Both the position numbers and the translations under genes were made by a program. The notes beneath the pieces were generated by a model. That model did not search any database, was not told where the DNA came from, and saw only the letters and a list, made by a program, of their open reading frames with translations. Shown piece after piece: positions 19,215 through 26,824 of a DNA stretch of 64,000 nucleotides (within the stretch, counting starts at the first letter, position 1; each line of letters starts with the position of its first letter). Source of the stretch: Clostridium tertium (lineage in GTDB: Bacteria > Bacillota > Clostridia > Clostridiales > Clostridiaceae); NCBI RefSeq assembly GCF_017873245.1, contig NZ_JAGGJY010000004.1, positions 157,871 to 221,870 on the forward strand. The letters are read 5' to 3'.

Positions 19215-19799
19215 TTATAATTTATTAAAATAATCATCTATTAACTTTTCGCCCATTCTTCTATACATATTACTCATATTAATAAATGAACTAAGCAATA
19301 AAAAGTTTTTTTCAAATTCATCAGAACTTAAATTTTCTTCTTTTGCTATCATATTTTCAATACTATCATATTTTATTTCAATTGAACCTTCTACATCTTT
19401 TAAATCTTCCCCATATTGTTTTAAATACAATTTATATAATTCTCTTATTGGATAATCTTCTTCATTTTCTAAGGATATAACTATTTTATTTAATGAACTC
19501 TTTATATCACTTATTGATAACGCTCCCTTTAAATTATAAATAAGACTCATTAAAAGTAAGTGTTCCTTGCTATACTTTTTATTTTTTACAGACATTAAAA
19601 GTTTTCCTTTAGCATAATTGTTAACCATAGTTTTTGTTAATGCCTTATCATCTTCATTTCTCTTAGTTTCATTAAACTTACTATCAAAAAGCTGTGTTAC
19701 TTGATCCATATATAAATCTATCTCAGGTATTTCATCTAATGTTAATTGATTTTGTAAATTCAGCTCACTAAATTTTTCTTTTAATTCATTAATATCCAT
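19215..19799 (-). CDS. DUF1836 protein, probable transcriptional regulator
   Basis: The N-terminal half shows the DUF1836 signature PEIDLYMDQVTQLFDSKF and a helical segment (LTKTMVNNYAKGKLL) like a winged or MerR-type helix-turn-helix. The C-terminal half is helical. The start is ATG 19799, because GGAGG lies five bases before it; earlier in-frame codons overlap that site. I recall Bacillus YkrK, a repressor, as a member of this family, but could not check. A dyad GTAGTTTTGCAAACTAC overlaps its leader and has a near copy ahead of the divergent hemolysin III gene, so autoregulation is likely. Confidence 0.7.
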   Translation of the reverse strand: MDINELKEKFSELNLQNQLTLDEIPEIDLYMDQVTQLFDSKFNETKRNEDDKALTKTMVNNYAKGKLLMSVKNKKYSKEHLLLMSLIYNLKGALSISDIKSSLNKIVISLENEEDYPIRELYKLYLKQYGEDLKDVEGSIEIKYDSIENMIAKEENLSSDEFEKNFLLLSSFINMSNMYRRMGEKLIDDYFNKL

Positions 19800-19811
19800 A
19801 TGTACCTCCAT

Positions 19812-19828
19812 GTAGTTTTGCAAACTAC
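19812..19828. promoter_or_regulatory. Dyad ahead of the DUF1836 gene
   Basis: GTAGTTT-TGC-AAACTAC is a perfect 7-base inverted repeat. It lies between the likely transcription start (promoter TTGAAA at 19878-19873, 17-base gap, TATATT at 19855-19850, minus strand) and the ribosome site. It matches the 19974-19990 site at 14 of 17 bases. Confidence 0.6.
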
Positions 19829-19973
19829 CTATTAATATATCTATATTTAAATATACTAGTATCAGTTAGATATTTCAAGGAATTTAATAAAATATATAAA
19901 TTTCCCTAAAAATTTGAGATATTATAGACTTTGACTTTTTAAATTTATATTATTAATATAATAGTAACAGTAC

Positions 19974-19990
19974 ATAGTTTTCTAAACTAC
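19974..19990. promoter_or_regulatory. Matching dyad ahead of the hemolysin III gene
   Basis: ATAGTTTTCTAAACTAC is the near copy of the dyad at 19812. It lies just after a promoter (TTGACT 19931-19936 with TAATAT or TATAAT near 19954-19962) and just before the ribosome site of the plus-strand gene. Confidence 0.55.
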
Positions 19991-20010
19991 ATGTAAAGGG
20001 GTGTTCATTT

Positions 20011-20658
20011 TTGGAAAAGTATTTAAGAGAACCTATAAATAGTTTAACTCATTGGGTTGGTGCAATTTTATCACTATTTGCATTAATTGCAATGCTAGCA
20101 AAAGGATTAGTTAATAATGCATCTAATGTAGCAATTGTTTCTGTAGTTATATTTGGTATAAGCTTAATTTTACTATATAGTGTTTCTGCAACTTATCATG
20201 GCGTAATAACAAGTGAAAAAATAATATTTAGACTTAGAAAGTTAGATCATTCTATGATATTTATCTTAATAGCTGGTTCTTATGCACCATTTTGCTTAAT
20301 TGCTCTAGGTGGTTCAAAAGGAACTGTATTTTTTACAACTATAGCTTCTATAGCTTTAGCTGGCATATTATTTAGGATGTTATGGTTTAATTGCCCAAGA
20401 TGGTTACAAACATCTCTTTATATTGGTCTAGGATGGGCTGCTATATTTATGATTAAACCATTATCACAAGTACTAAATCCTATTAGTTTATTTTTATTAG
20501 TACTTGGAGGTGTTCTTTACACAGTAGGTGGTGTTATATATGGAATAAAGCCTAAAAAACTTCAATTAGGTAAGTTTGGTTTTCATGAAATATTCCATAT
20601 ATTTATTATCTTAGGAAGCTTAAGTCACTTCATATGTGTTTTCACATATCTCATATAA
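20011..20658 (+). CDS. Hemolysin III / PAQR-type membrane protein
   Basis: A seven-helix integral membrane protein of 215 residues. The signature begins EPINSLTHWVGAILSLFALI. The family's metal-site residues are present: YSVSATYHG, KLDHSMIFILIAGSYAPF and a C-terminal HEIFHIFIILGSLSHF. This PAQR-like set of Ser, Asp and three His binds zinc in relatives, which may be ceramidase-like hydrolases; the name hemolysin is historical. The start is TTG 20011 after AAAGGGGTG. Its promoter is divergent from the DUF1836 operon and shares a matching dyad. Confidence 0.88.
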   Translation: MEKYLREPINSLTHWVGAILSLFALIAMLAKGLVNNASNVAIVSVVIFGISLILLYSVSATYHGVITSEKIIFRLRKLDHSMIFILIAGSYAPFCLIALGGSKGTVFFTTIASIALAGILFRMLWFNCPRWLQTSLYIGLGWAAIFMIKPLSQVLNPISLFLLVLGGVLYTVGGVIYGIKPKKLQLGKFGFHEIFHIFIILGSLSHFICVFTYLI

Positions 20659-20670
20659 ATATAAACAAAT

Positions 20671-20707
20671 AAAAAATGAAGCTCTAATTAATAGGGCTTC
20701 ATTTTTT
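20671..20707. terminator. Bidirectional terminator
   Basis: AAAAAATGAAGC pairs with GCTTCATTTTTT over a 13-base loop. It serves the convergent hemolysin III and ABC permease genes. Confidence 0.85.
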
Positions 20708-20714
20708 ATTTATA

Positions 20715-21479
20715 CTATTTTTGTTTTATTGTCATTTTTCTTATTAATATATATGCAACAGCAGCTAATGCTACAGATGTAATGCTAAAAGTTGAAATAG
20801 TCATATATACATTTCTAGGTAAAATTCCTAAAATATAAAATAAAGCCTCAGAAATTTTACCTAATAAATATGGAAAACTTAATACCATCATATTAAATAT
20901 CATATTAAAAACTATAATTAATAATATTGGAATAATTGATATTACAGTCTTCATTAATTTATTGCATTTATAATAAAGCATGGTTATTACAAACCCTAAA
21001 AGAAATACCATTAAATATACAGATACTTGAAATAAAAACGTATTAAAAAGTGTTTCTAAACTATTACTTTGAACCCACCCATTATTAGCATAATTCCAAA
21101 TATTAACGTAATCCGTATATATCATATCATAATTAGTTGGACAGTTAACAAAAATGTTATATATCCTATTTAGAATTAAATCTATAAATGACATCCCTAT
21201 AGATATTGAAACCATTGATAATACTGTTCCATAAAAGTAACTCTTTCTAGATAAGTTATTAGCCTTTATAAAATAAAAATTTTCCTTAAACACATTTAAT
21301 CCTACAACAAATATAAATATGGCAGAAGAAAGTTCTATTCCCGATGACGATATTGTTCCATTAAATTTATAAGCAAATATTGTTGAGAGAGCGCATATAG
21401 CAATGAATACGCAATAATATATTAATATTGATTTTTTTAAAGAGCCTATATTATATTTAACTATTGATTTTATCTTCAT
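20715..21479 (-). CDS. ABC transporter permease
   Basis: Six hydrophobic segments across 254 residues (for example ILIYYCVFIAICALSTIFAY and VSVYLMVFLLGFVITMLYY) mark an ABC-2-type permease. The start overlaps the stop of the ATPase gene at 21479, so translation is coupled. With the GntR gene it forms a ytrAB-like operon. In Bacillus such operons respond to cell-wall antibiotics; the substrate here is unknown. Confidence 0.75.
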   Translation of the reverse strand: MKIKSIVKYNIGSLKKSILIYYCVFIAICALSTIFAYKFNGTISSSGIELSSAIFIFVVGLNVFKENFYFIKANNLSRKSYFYGTVLSMVSISIGMSFIDLILNRIYNIFVNCPTNYDMIYTDYVNIWNYANNGWVQSNSLETLFNTFLFQVSVYLMVFLLGFVITMLYYKCNKLMKTVISIIPILLIIVFNMIFNMMVLSFPYLLGKISEALFYILGILPRNVYMTISTFSITSVALAAVAYILIRKMTIKQK

Positions 21480-22354
21480 TACTTAGCTTCCTCCTCTCCT
21501 GTTAAATGAATAAACAATTTTTGAAGTTCAACTTTTGAAATTTCTAACCCTAATTCTACTATCTCCTTTTTATTTTCTTTAGTTAATCCCCCAATGATTG
21601 TAGCCTCCTTAAATCCAGCTATAGTTTCTATATTAATACAATTCTTACCTTCTAAATACTTATCTACTTTTTCAGCTGCTCCTGATACTAAGTAAGCTTC
21701 TCCTAATAACCCTTCTACTTCTCTATCACCTAAAACTTTTCCATTCTTAATTATTATTACTTTTTCTAAAATCTCTGAAACCTCTTCTATAATATGAGTT
21801 GAAAGTACTATAGTCTTTGGCTCATCTATATAATTTGCAACTAATTCTTTATAAAACATATCTCTATGATTTGCATCTAATCCTAAAACAGGCTCATCAA
21901 AAAGTAATATTTCAGCTCCTGATGATAAAGTTATTATTATTTTACATATTGAAGAATATCCAGTAGATAACTCTTTAAATTTTTTATCAACATTAAGTCC
22001 AAACTTTTTGCTTAAATTTAATGCATAGTCCATATCAAAATTATTATAGAATTCTTTTGTCCATTTAAATAAATCTTTGATTTTTAAACTTGGTGGATAT
22101 AAATCTTGCTCTGTCATAAAATAAATTTTATCATTTACCTTATCGTTTTCTATTAAATCTTCATTATCAATTGTAATTTTACCTTCAGTTGGGAATATTC
22201 TATTAGTTATAAGGTTTAGTAAAGTTGTTTTCCCTGCCCCATTTCTTCCCAATAATCCATATATCTTATTTTCCTCTATTGTTAATGAAACATTATCTAG
22301 AACCTTATTCTTTCCATATGTCTTGGTTAAATTAGATATTTTTATTAATGACAT
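21479..22354 (-). CDS. ABC transporter ATP-binding protein (YtrB-like)
   Basis: Walker A is GLLGRNGAGKTTLL (near 33-46). The signature is ELSTGYSSICKI, a degenerate form of LSGGQ common in YtrB/BcrA-type exporters. Walker B is AEILLFDEPVLGLD, and the switch His is in VLSTHIIEE. The 291-residue length includes a C-terminal extension of about 70 residues typical of drug or peptide exporters. It lies three bases after the GntR gene and overlaps the permease gene. Confidence 0.88.
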   Translation of the reverse strand: MSLIKISNLTKTYGKNKVLDNVSLTIEENKIYGLLGRNGAGKTTLLNLITNRIFPTEGKITIDNEDLIENDKVNDKIYFMTEQDLYPPSLKIKDLFKWTKEFYNNFDMDYALNLSKKFGLNVDKKFKELSTGYSSICKIIITLSSGAEILLFDEPVLGLDANHRDMFYKELVANYIDEPKTIVLSTHIIEEVSEILEKVIIIKNGKVLGDREVEGLLGEAYLVSGAAEKVDKYLEGKNCINIETIAGFKEATIIGGLTKENKKEIVELGLEISKVELQKLFIHLTGEEEAK

Positions 22355-22357
22355 TAA

Positions 22358-22720
22358 CTACTCCCCCCTTCTAATCATTTCTATGATATCTACAGTAGAT
22401 ATATTAAGCTTCTTAGCTTCTTCAATTAATGAAACTATATAATTAGAATAAAACTTATCTTTTCTCTTTTGTATTAACTTTTCCTTACTACCACTTGAAA
22501 CAAACATCCCAACACCTCTTCTTTTATAAATAATTCCTTCATCTACTAATAAATTAAAGCCTTTCGCTACAGTTGCTGGATTAATTTTGAACTTTACAGA
22601 TATTTCTGTTGTTGATGGTATTACTTCATCTTCATTAAAAATTCCATTTAAAATTCCATCTTCTATTGATTGTGCTATTTGAATATATATAGGTATTTCA
22701 CTAGAAAAATCTAAATTCAT
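22358..22720 (-). CDS. GntR-family regulator, YtrA subfamily
   Basis: A 120-residue protein: a winged helix (IYIQIAQSIEDGILNGIFNEDEVIPSTTEIS, then INPATVAKGFNLLVDEGIIYKRRGVGMFV) and a short dimerisation tail, without the large effector domain. That is the YtrA subfamily, which represses its own transporter operon. AGGAGGTAGCT precedes the ATG. It is the first gene of the three-gene operon. Confidence 0.88.
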   Translation of the reverse strand: MNLDFSSEIPIYIQIAQSIEDGILNGIFNEDEVIPSTTEISVKFKINPATVAKGFNLLVDEGIIYKRRGVGMFVSSGSKEKLIQKRKDKFYSNYIVSLIEEAKKLNISTVDIIEMIRRGE

Positions 22721-22831
22721 AGCTACCTCCTTTTAACTTTCTAATATAATATATGTGAATTCAGTTAATTTGTTCATTACTTATGTAATTAACTATATAT
22801 CTTTTAAGATTAATTGTCAATATTTAGAAAC

Positions 22832-22862
22832 AAAAAAAGGATGATGCTATATAAACATCATC
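22832..22862 (-). terminator. Terminator of the symporter gene
   Basis: GATGATG and CATCATC pair over 9 bases. On the minus strand seven T residues follow. It lies 30 bases past the symporter stop. Confidence 0.8.
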
Positions 22863-22891
22863 TCTTGATTTATTTAAAACTTACTAATTAA

Positions 22892-24202
22892 CTATATACC
22901 GCCATAAATTATTCCAAGTATTATAACCAATACTGTTATAGTAGTAAAACCGTACTTCGAAAATAATAAAAACTTATTTCCAACCTTCCTACTTGCACCC
23001 ATATTTATTTCCTCTAGAATTTCTTCTTTATCTCTCATGAAATAGAATACTATAAGAACTATTAATGCTCCAAGAGGAGATATAACTATTGTTATAAAAT
23101 CTGCAAAATTATTAAATAAATTCATATCTAAATTTAATGGTATTGATAGTATAAATAATATCATTGATATTAAAATTGTAGCTTTTTTCCTACTTAATTT
23201 TGTTTGAGACATTAAAGCTTCTACTGGCCCCTCTAGCATATTTATTGATGAGCTTACAGCTGCAAATATTATACTTAAGAAAAATAATATTGATAGTATT
23301 TGTCCTGCAGGCATTGATTTAAAAATAGTCGGTAGTGTTATAAATAACAATGGTGGCCCTGACATAGGATCTAAGCCAAATGCAAATACTGCTGGCATTA
23401 TAACAAATGAAGCTAATAATGCTGATATAGTATCTAATATTGCTGTACTAATTGCGGCCCTTGGTATATCCATATCCTTTTCTATATAACTACCATACAC
23501 CACCATTCCACATCCATTTAATGATACTGTGAAAAATGCTTGTCCAAGTGCCATTACCCATGTATTAACTTTAAATAAGTATTCCCATTTAGGTGTTAAT
23601 AAGTATTTAACTCCTTCCATTGCTCCTGGTAAAGTTAATGATCTAAAAGCTAATAATATAAAAATTATAAAAAGTAATGGCATTATTATCTTATTTGCCT
23701 TTTCTATTCCCTTTGTAATCCCTATAATTACTATAATAAGAGCTATAAATATTGCAATTGCATTCCATAATATAGTTTCATTACTTCCTGCAAAATTATT
23801 AAAGAAACTATCTATCTCTATTTTATTTATTTCTCCTGTTGTACTTAAAGTAAAATATTTAATAATCCAGCCTACAACTACGTTATAAAACATAAAAACT
23901 CCTGCTAATCCTACTGCTGGTATTGCCCCTATTAATACTCCACCTTTTTTGCCCCTTTTCTCAAATGTATCTTTTATTCCTGTTAATGATCCCCCCTGCG
24001 CTGATCTTCCAAAAGTAAATTCTGTAATAAGCCCTATAGAACCTAGTAATAAAACAAATATAAAGTATGGTATTAAAAATACTGCTCCTCCATTTTGTCC
24101 TAGCCTATATGGGAACATCCAAATGTTACCTAAACCTACAGCTGCTCCTATGCAAGATATTATAAATCCTACCCTGCTCGTAAAATGTTCTCTTTTCTTC
24201 AT
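22892..24202 (-). CDS. Sodium-dependent amino acid symporter, SNF/NSS family (probably tyrosine)
   Basis: A membrane transporter of 436 residues with about 11 helices. The NSS signature lies at the start: SRVGFIISCIGAAVGLGNIWMFPYR with NGGAVFLIPY, the Na+ and substrate site of LeuT/MhsT/TnaT. The 11-helix form fits bacterial aromatic amino acid carriers such as Tyt1 and MhsT. The leader encodes a peptide with five Tyr codons in six (24483-24415), which suggests tyrosine as substrate; that is inference. TTAAGGAGG precedes the ATG. Confidence 0.9.
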   Translation of the reverse strand: MKKREHFTSRVGFIISCIGAAVGLGNIWMFPYRLGQNGGAVFLIPYFIFVLLLGSIGLITEFTFGRSAQGGSLTGIKDTFEKRGKKGGVLIGAIPAVGLAGVFMFYNVVVGWIIKYFTLSTTGEINKIEIDSFFNNFAGSNETILWNAIAIFIALIIVIIGITKGIEKANKIIMPLLFIIFILLAFRSLTLPGAMEGVKYLLTPKWEYLFKVNTWVMALGQAFFTVSLNGCGMVVYGSYIEKDMDIPRAAISTAILDTISALLASFVIMPAVFAFGLDPMSGPPLLFITLPTIFKSMPAGQILSILFFLSIIFAAVSSSINMLEGPVEALMSQTKLSRKKATILISMILFILSIPLNLDMNLFNNFADFITIVISPLGALIVLIVFYFMRDKEEILEEINMGASRKVGNKFLLFSKYGFTTITVLVIILGIIYGGI

Positions 24203-24236
24203 AACCTACATTCCTCCTTAATTTATATATAAAAAA

Positions 24237-24305
24237 ACCACATAGTCTCTACTATGTGGTAAATAAGCAGGAATAAAAATACCACATAGCATTTATCTAT
24301 GTGGT
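24237..24305 (-). terminator. Two tandem copies of one terminator hairpin in the symporter leader
   Basis: ACCACATAG/CTATGTGGT occurs twice: 24305-24281, followed by ATTTTTATT, and 24260-24237, followed by TTTTTTT (minus strand). Because the arms are the same, the second arm of the first copy can also pair with the first arm of the second. That would disrupt both terminators. Confidence 0.8.
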
Positions 24306-24344
24306 TAAATTATCTCTATAAACTCGAGCATAATTAAAACTTAT

Positions 24345-24412
24345 AACCATCATAGATACAAACCTTAAATCTTGATTACGGCTTGTATCTATAATTACTT
24401 TATAAATACAAG
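24345..24412 (-). promoter_or_regulatory. Mutually exclusive hairpins of the symporter attenuator
   Basis: Hairpin A (24412-24382) is CTTGTAT..ATACAAG, interrupted by one mismatch and extended by TATAA/TTATA. Hairpin B pairs TTGTATCTAT (24383-24392 as read on the plus strand) with ATAGATACAA (24352-24361) and uses the same arm. The segment 24345-24357 (AACCATCATAGAT) can also pair, with one bulged base, to the first arm of the first terminator. Only one set can form at a time. Confidence 0.65.
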
Positions 24413-24414
24413 TC

Positions 24415-24483
24415 CTATCTATAATAGCTATAATAATAATTCATATTAACTTTTATTTCTTTCAAGTTAATTATTTTGCTCAT
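24415..24483 (-). CDS. Tyrosine-rich leader peptide, 22 residues
   Basis: The ATG at 24483 follows GGGAG (24495-24491) at a 7-base gap. The frame gives 22 residues ending MNYYYSYYR, then TAG at 24417-24415. Five of six consecutive codons (24438-24421) are UAU. The stop codon lies two bases before the first arm of hairpin A. This is the layout of ribosome-mediated attenuation: stalling at Tyr codons would leave hairpin A free, while a ribosome at the stop would cover it. A leader peptide with such a run upstream of an amino acid carrier is unlikely by chance. Confidence 0.75.
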   Translation of the reverse strand: MSKIINLKEIKVNMNYYYSYYR

Positions 24484-24513
24484 TTTTATTCTCCCAAAAC
24501 TGCATTTTAGTAA

Positions 24514-24542
24514 ATATTAACACTTCCTTATTCGAGTGTCAA
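24514..24542 (-). promoter_or_regulatory. Probable promoter of the symporter leader
   Basis: TTGACA (24542-24537, minus strand) is a consensus -35. About 17 bases on is TAATAT (24519-24514), a poor -10. It would give a leader RNA of about 300 bases including the leader peptide. Confidence 0.45.
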
Positions 24543-24634
24543 CCCTATAAATTATAGTATTTAAATAATTTACTATGTTTCCATTAAATTTTCTAAATAT
24601 TATTTTAGCTTTAAATGAAAATATGTTAACTTTA

Positions 24635-24643
24635 TGATATAAT
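24635..24643 (+). promoter_or_regulatory. Extended -10 promoter of the ABC-F gene
   Basis: TGATATAAT gives a consensus -10 with the TG extension 39 bases before the GTG start. No good -35 is seen. Confidence 0.5.
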
Positions 24644-24681
24644 AACGAAATGAATAATATTAGAAATGAGGTCGGTTTTTA

Positions 24682-26292
24682 GTGATAACTGTATCAAACG
24701 TAAGTTTAAGATTTGGTGGCCGTAAGCTTTTTGAAGATGTAAATATAAAATTTACTCCTGGTAACTGTTATGGCGTTATCGGTGCTAACGGTGCTGGTAA
24801 AAGTACATTCTTAAAAATATTATCTGGAGAAATTGAACCAAATACAGGAGATGTTTCTATTGCTCCAAATACAAGAATGTCTGTTTTAAAACAAGATCAT
24901 TATGCATATGATGAATTCGAAGTTTTACAAACAGTAATAATGGGTAACAAAAAATTATATGAAATAATGGAAGAAAAAGATGCTTTATATGCAAAGCCTG
25001 ATTTTTCTGATGAAGATGGTATAAGAGCTTCTGAATTAGAAGGTGAATTTGCTGATATGAATGGTTGGGAAGCTGAATCAGATGCTTCTTCATTACTTCA
25101 AGGCTTAGGAATCGGAACTGACATGCACTACAAAAAGATGTCAGAACTTGTAGGTGGAGAAAAGGTTAAAGTTCTTTTAGCTCAAGCTTTATTCGGTAAT
25201 CCTGGAATTCTAATTCTAGATGAGCCTACAAACCACTTAGATATACAATCAATTAACTGGTTGGAAGACTTCCTTTTAAGATTTGAAGGAACTGTTATAG
25301 TTGTATCCCATGATAGACACTTCTTAAATACAGTATGTACTGTAATGGCAGATGTTGACTTTGGTAAGATCAAATTATATGTTGGTAACTATGACTTCTG
25401 GTATGAATCAAGCCAATTAGCATTACAAATGGCTAAGGATCAAAACAAAAAGAAGGAAGATAAAATTAAAGAATTACAAGACTTTATTGCAAGATTTAGT
25501 GCTAATGCTTCTAAATCTAAGCAAGCAACTTCACGTAAGAAGTTATTAGATAAAATAACTTTAGATGATATTCAACCTTCAAGCAGAAGATATCCTTTCG
25601 TTGGATTCAAACCTGAAAGAGAGGTTGGTAATGAAATTTTAACAGTTGAAGGATTAACTAAGACTATTGATGGAGTTAAAGTTTTAGACAATGTTAGTTT
25701 TAGAATTAATAAAGATGATAAAATAGCACTTATTGGTGACAATGACATTGCTATAACAACTTTATTTAAAATAATAAACGGTGAAATGGAGCCAGACAGT
25801 GGAGAATTCAAATGGGGAATAACTATAACAAAATCTTACTTCCCTAAAGATAATAATGAATTCTTTGATGACTGTGATTTAAGCCTTGTAGATTGGCTAA
25901 GACAATACTCAGGTAACACTGTTGAAGAGCAATCTGAATCTTACTTAAGAGGATTCCTAGGTAGAATGTTATTCTCTGGTGAAGAAGCATTAAAGAAAGC
26001 TAGTGTATTATCAGGAGGAGAAAAGGTTAGATGTATGTTATCTAGAATGATGCTTACAAATGCTAATGTATTAATGCTAGATCAACCTACAAACCACTTA
26101 GACCTTGAATCAATAACTGCTGTTAATAACGGACTTAAAGATTATAAGAGTGTTATAATGTTTGCTTCTCATGACCATCAATTTATTCAAACTATTGCAA
26201 ATAGAATAATAGATATTAAACAAGATGGATCAATAGTAGATAGAGCTATGACATATGATGAATACTTAGAATTCTCAGGTAAGACTAAATAA
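24682..26292 (+). CDS. ABC-F family ATPase (YbiT/EttA-like translation factor)
   Basis: A soluble protein with two ABC cassettes: Walker A GANGAGKSTFLK in the first and a degenerate GDNDIAITTLFK in the second, and signatures VGGEKVKVLLAQ and LSGGEKVRCMLSRMM. Walker B is ILILDEPTNHLD and VLMLDQPTNHLD, with Gln in place of Glu in the second. The linker between cassettes is charged and helical, as in ribosome-binding ABC-F factors. No membrane partner is present. The start is GTG 24682 after GAGGTCGG. The altered second site suggests only the first hydrolyses ATP well. Confidence 0.9.
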   Translation: MITVSNVSLRFGGRKLFEDVNIKFTPGNCYGVIGANGAGKSTFLKILSGEIEPNTGDVSIAPNTRMSVLKQDHYAYDEFEVLQTVIMGNKKLYEIMEEKDALYAKPDFSDEDGIRASELEGEFADMNGWEAESDASSLLQGLGIGTDMHYKKMSELVGGEKVKVLLAQALFGNPGILILDEPTNHLDIQSINWLEDFLLRFEGTVIVVSHDRHFLNTVCTVMADVDFGKIKLYVGNYDFWYESSQLALQMAKDQNKKKEDKIKELQDFIARFSANASKSKQATSRKKLLDKITLDDIQPSSRRYPFVGFKPEREVGNEILTVEGLTKTIDGVKVLDNVSFRINKDDKIALIGDNDIAITTLFKIINGEMEPDSGEFKWGITITKSYFPKDNNEFFDDCDLSLVDWLRQYSGNTVEEQSESYLRGFLGRMLFSGEEALKKASVLSGGEKVRCMLSRMMLTNANVLMLDQPTNHLDLESITAVNNGLKDYKSVIMFASHDHQFIQTIANRIIDIKQDGSIVDRAMTYDEYLEFSGKTK

Positions 26293-26302
26293 AGATTTAT
26301 AT

Positions 26303-26339
26303 AAAAATAAGGGGCTGCTTGAAACAGCTCCTTATTTTT
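26303..26339. terminator. Bidirectional terminator
   Basis: AAAAATAAGGGGCTG pairs with CAGCTCCTTATTTTT (one G-T) over a 7-base loop. It serves the convergent ABC-F and GNAT genes. Confidence 0.88.
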
Positions 26340-26797
26340 TATAGATTATTTATCATTCTAATTTCTCTGTATTTTACTCCTGAAAATTCATATTCAAATA
26401 CTTCTCTCTTTTCAAAGCCATTTTTTTCATATAAATCTATCGCAATAATATTATCAACCTCAGCACTTGTGTAAAGCTTCTGATGTCCATATTTATCTAC
26501 AAAGAACTCTAAAAACTTCTGTACTGCTACTTTTCCTATTCCATTATTTTGATACTTAATATCTATCATAAATCTGCTCATTGACCATCCATTAAGTTCG
26601 TCATCAAAATCATATAAAATAAATCCTACAATATCATTATCCTTATAAATACCTAATGGATATAAATTAGGCTCATATGCTGCTTGTACCAAAGAATACA
26701 TATTGGAAGCAACAAATCTTTTCTGTTCATCACTAACTTTTAATTCTATACATTCATTATAATTACTTCTATCAATTTCCCTAAATTCTATATTCAT
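26339..26797 (-). CDS. GNAT acetyltransferase, spermidine acetyltransferase-like
   Basis: A 152-residue acetyltransferase. The acetyl-CoA loop is in YQNNGIGKVAVQKFLEFF. The N-terminal part (VASNMYSLVQAAYEPNLYPLGIY) and the WSMSRFMID strand resemble BltD/PaiA-type polyamine acetyltransferases. The substrate is a guess from similarity. GGGGAGAGATT precedes the ATG. It lies 28 bases downstream of the MATE gene, so the two may share a transcript, which would fit joint export and acetylation of cationic compounds. Confidence 0.8.
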   Translation of the reverse strand: MNIEFREIDRSNYNECIELKVSDEQKRFVASNMYSLVQAAYEPNLYPLGIYKDNDIVGFILYDFDDELNGWSMSRFMIDIKYQNNGIGKVAVQKFLEFFVDKYGHQKLYTSAEVDNIIAIDLYEKNGFEKREVFEYEFSGVKYREIRMINNL

Positions 26798-26824
26798 CTC
26801 TAATCTCTCCCCTTAATACTATAT

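Noticed and set aside
24203..24483. T-box or other known riboswitch ahead of the symporter
   Set aside because: There is no GGGTGGNACCGCG element and no aptamer core that I recognise; the leader peptide explains the region better.
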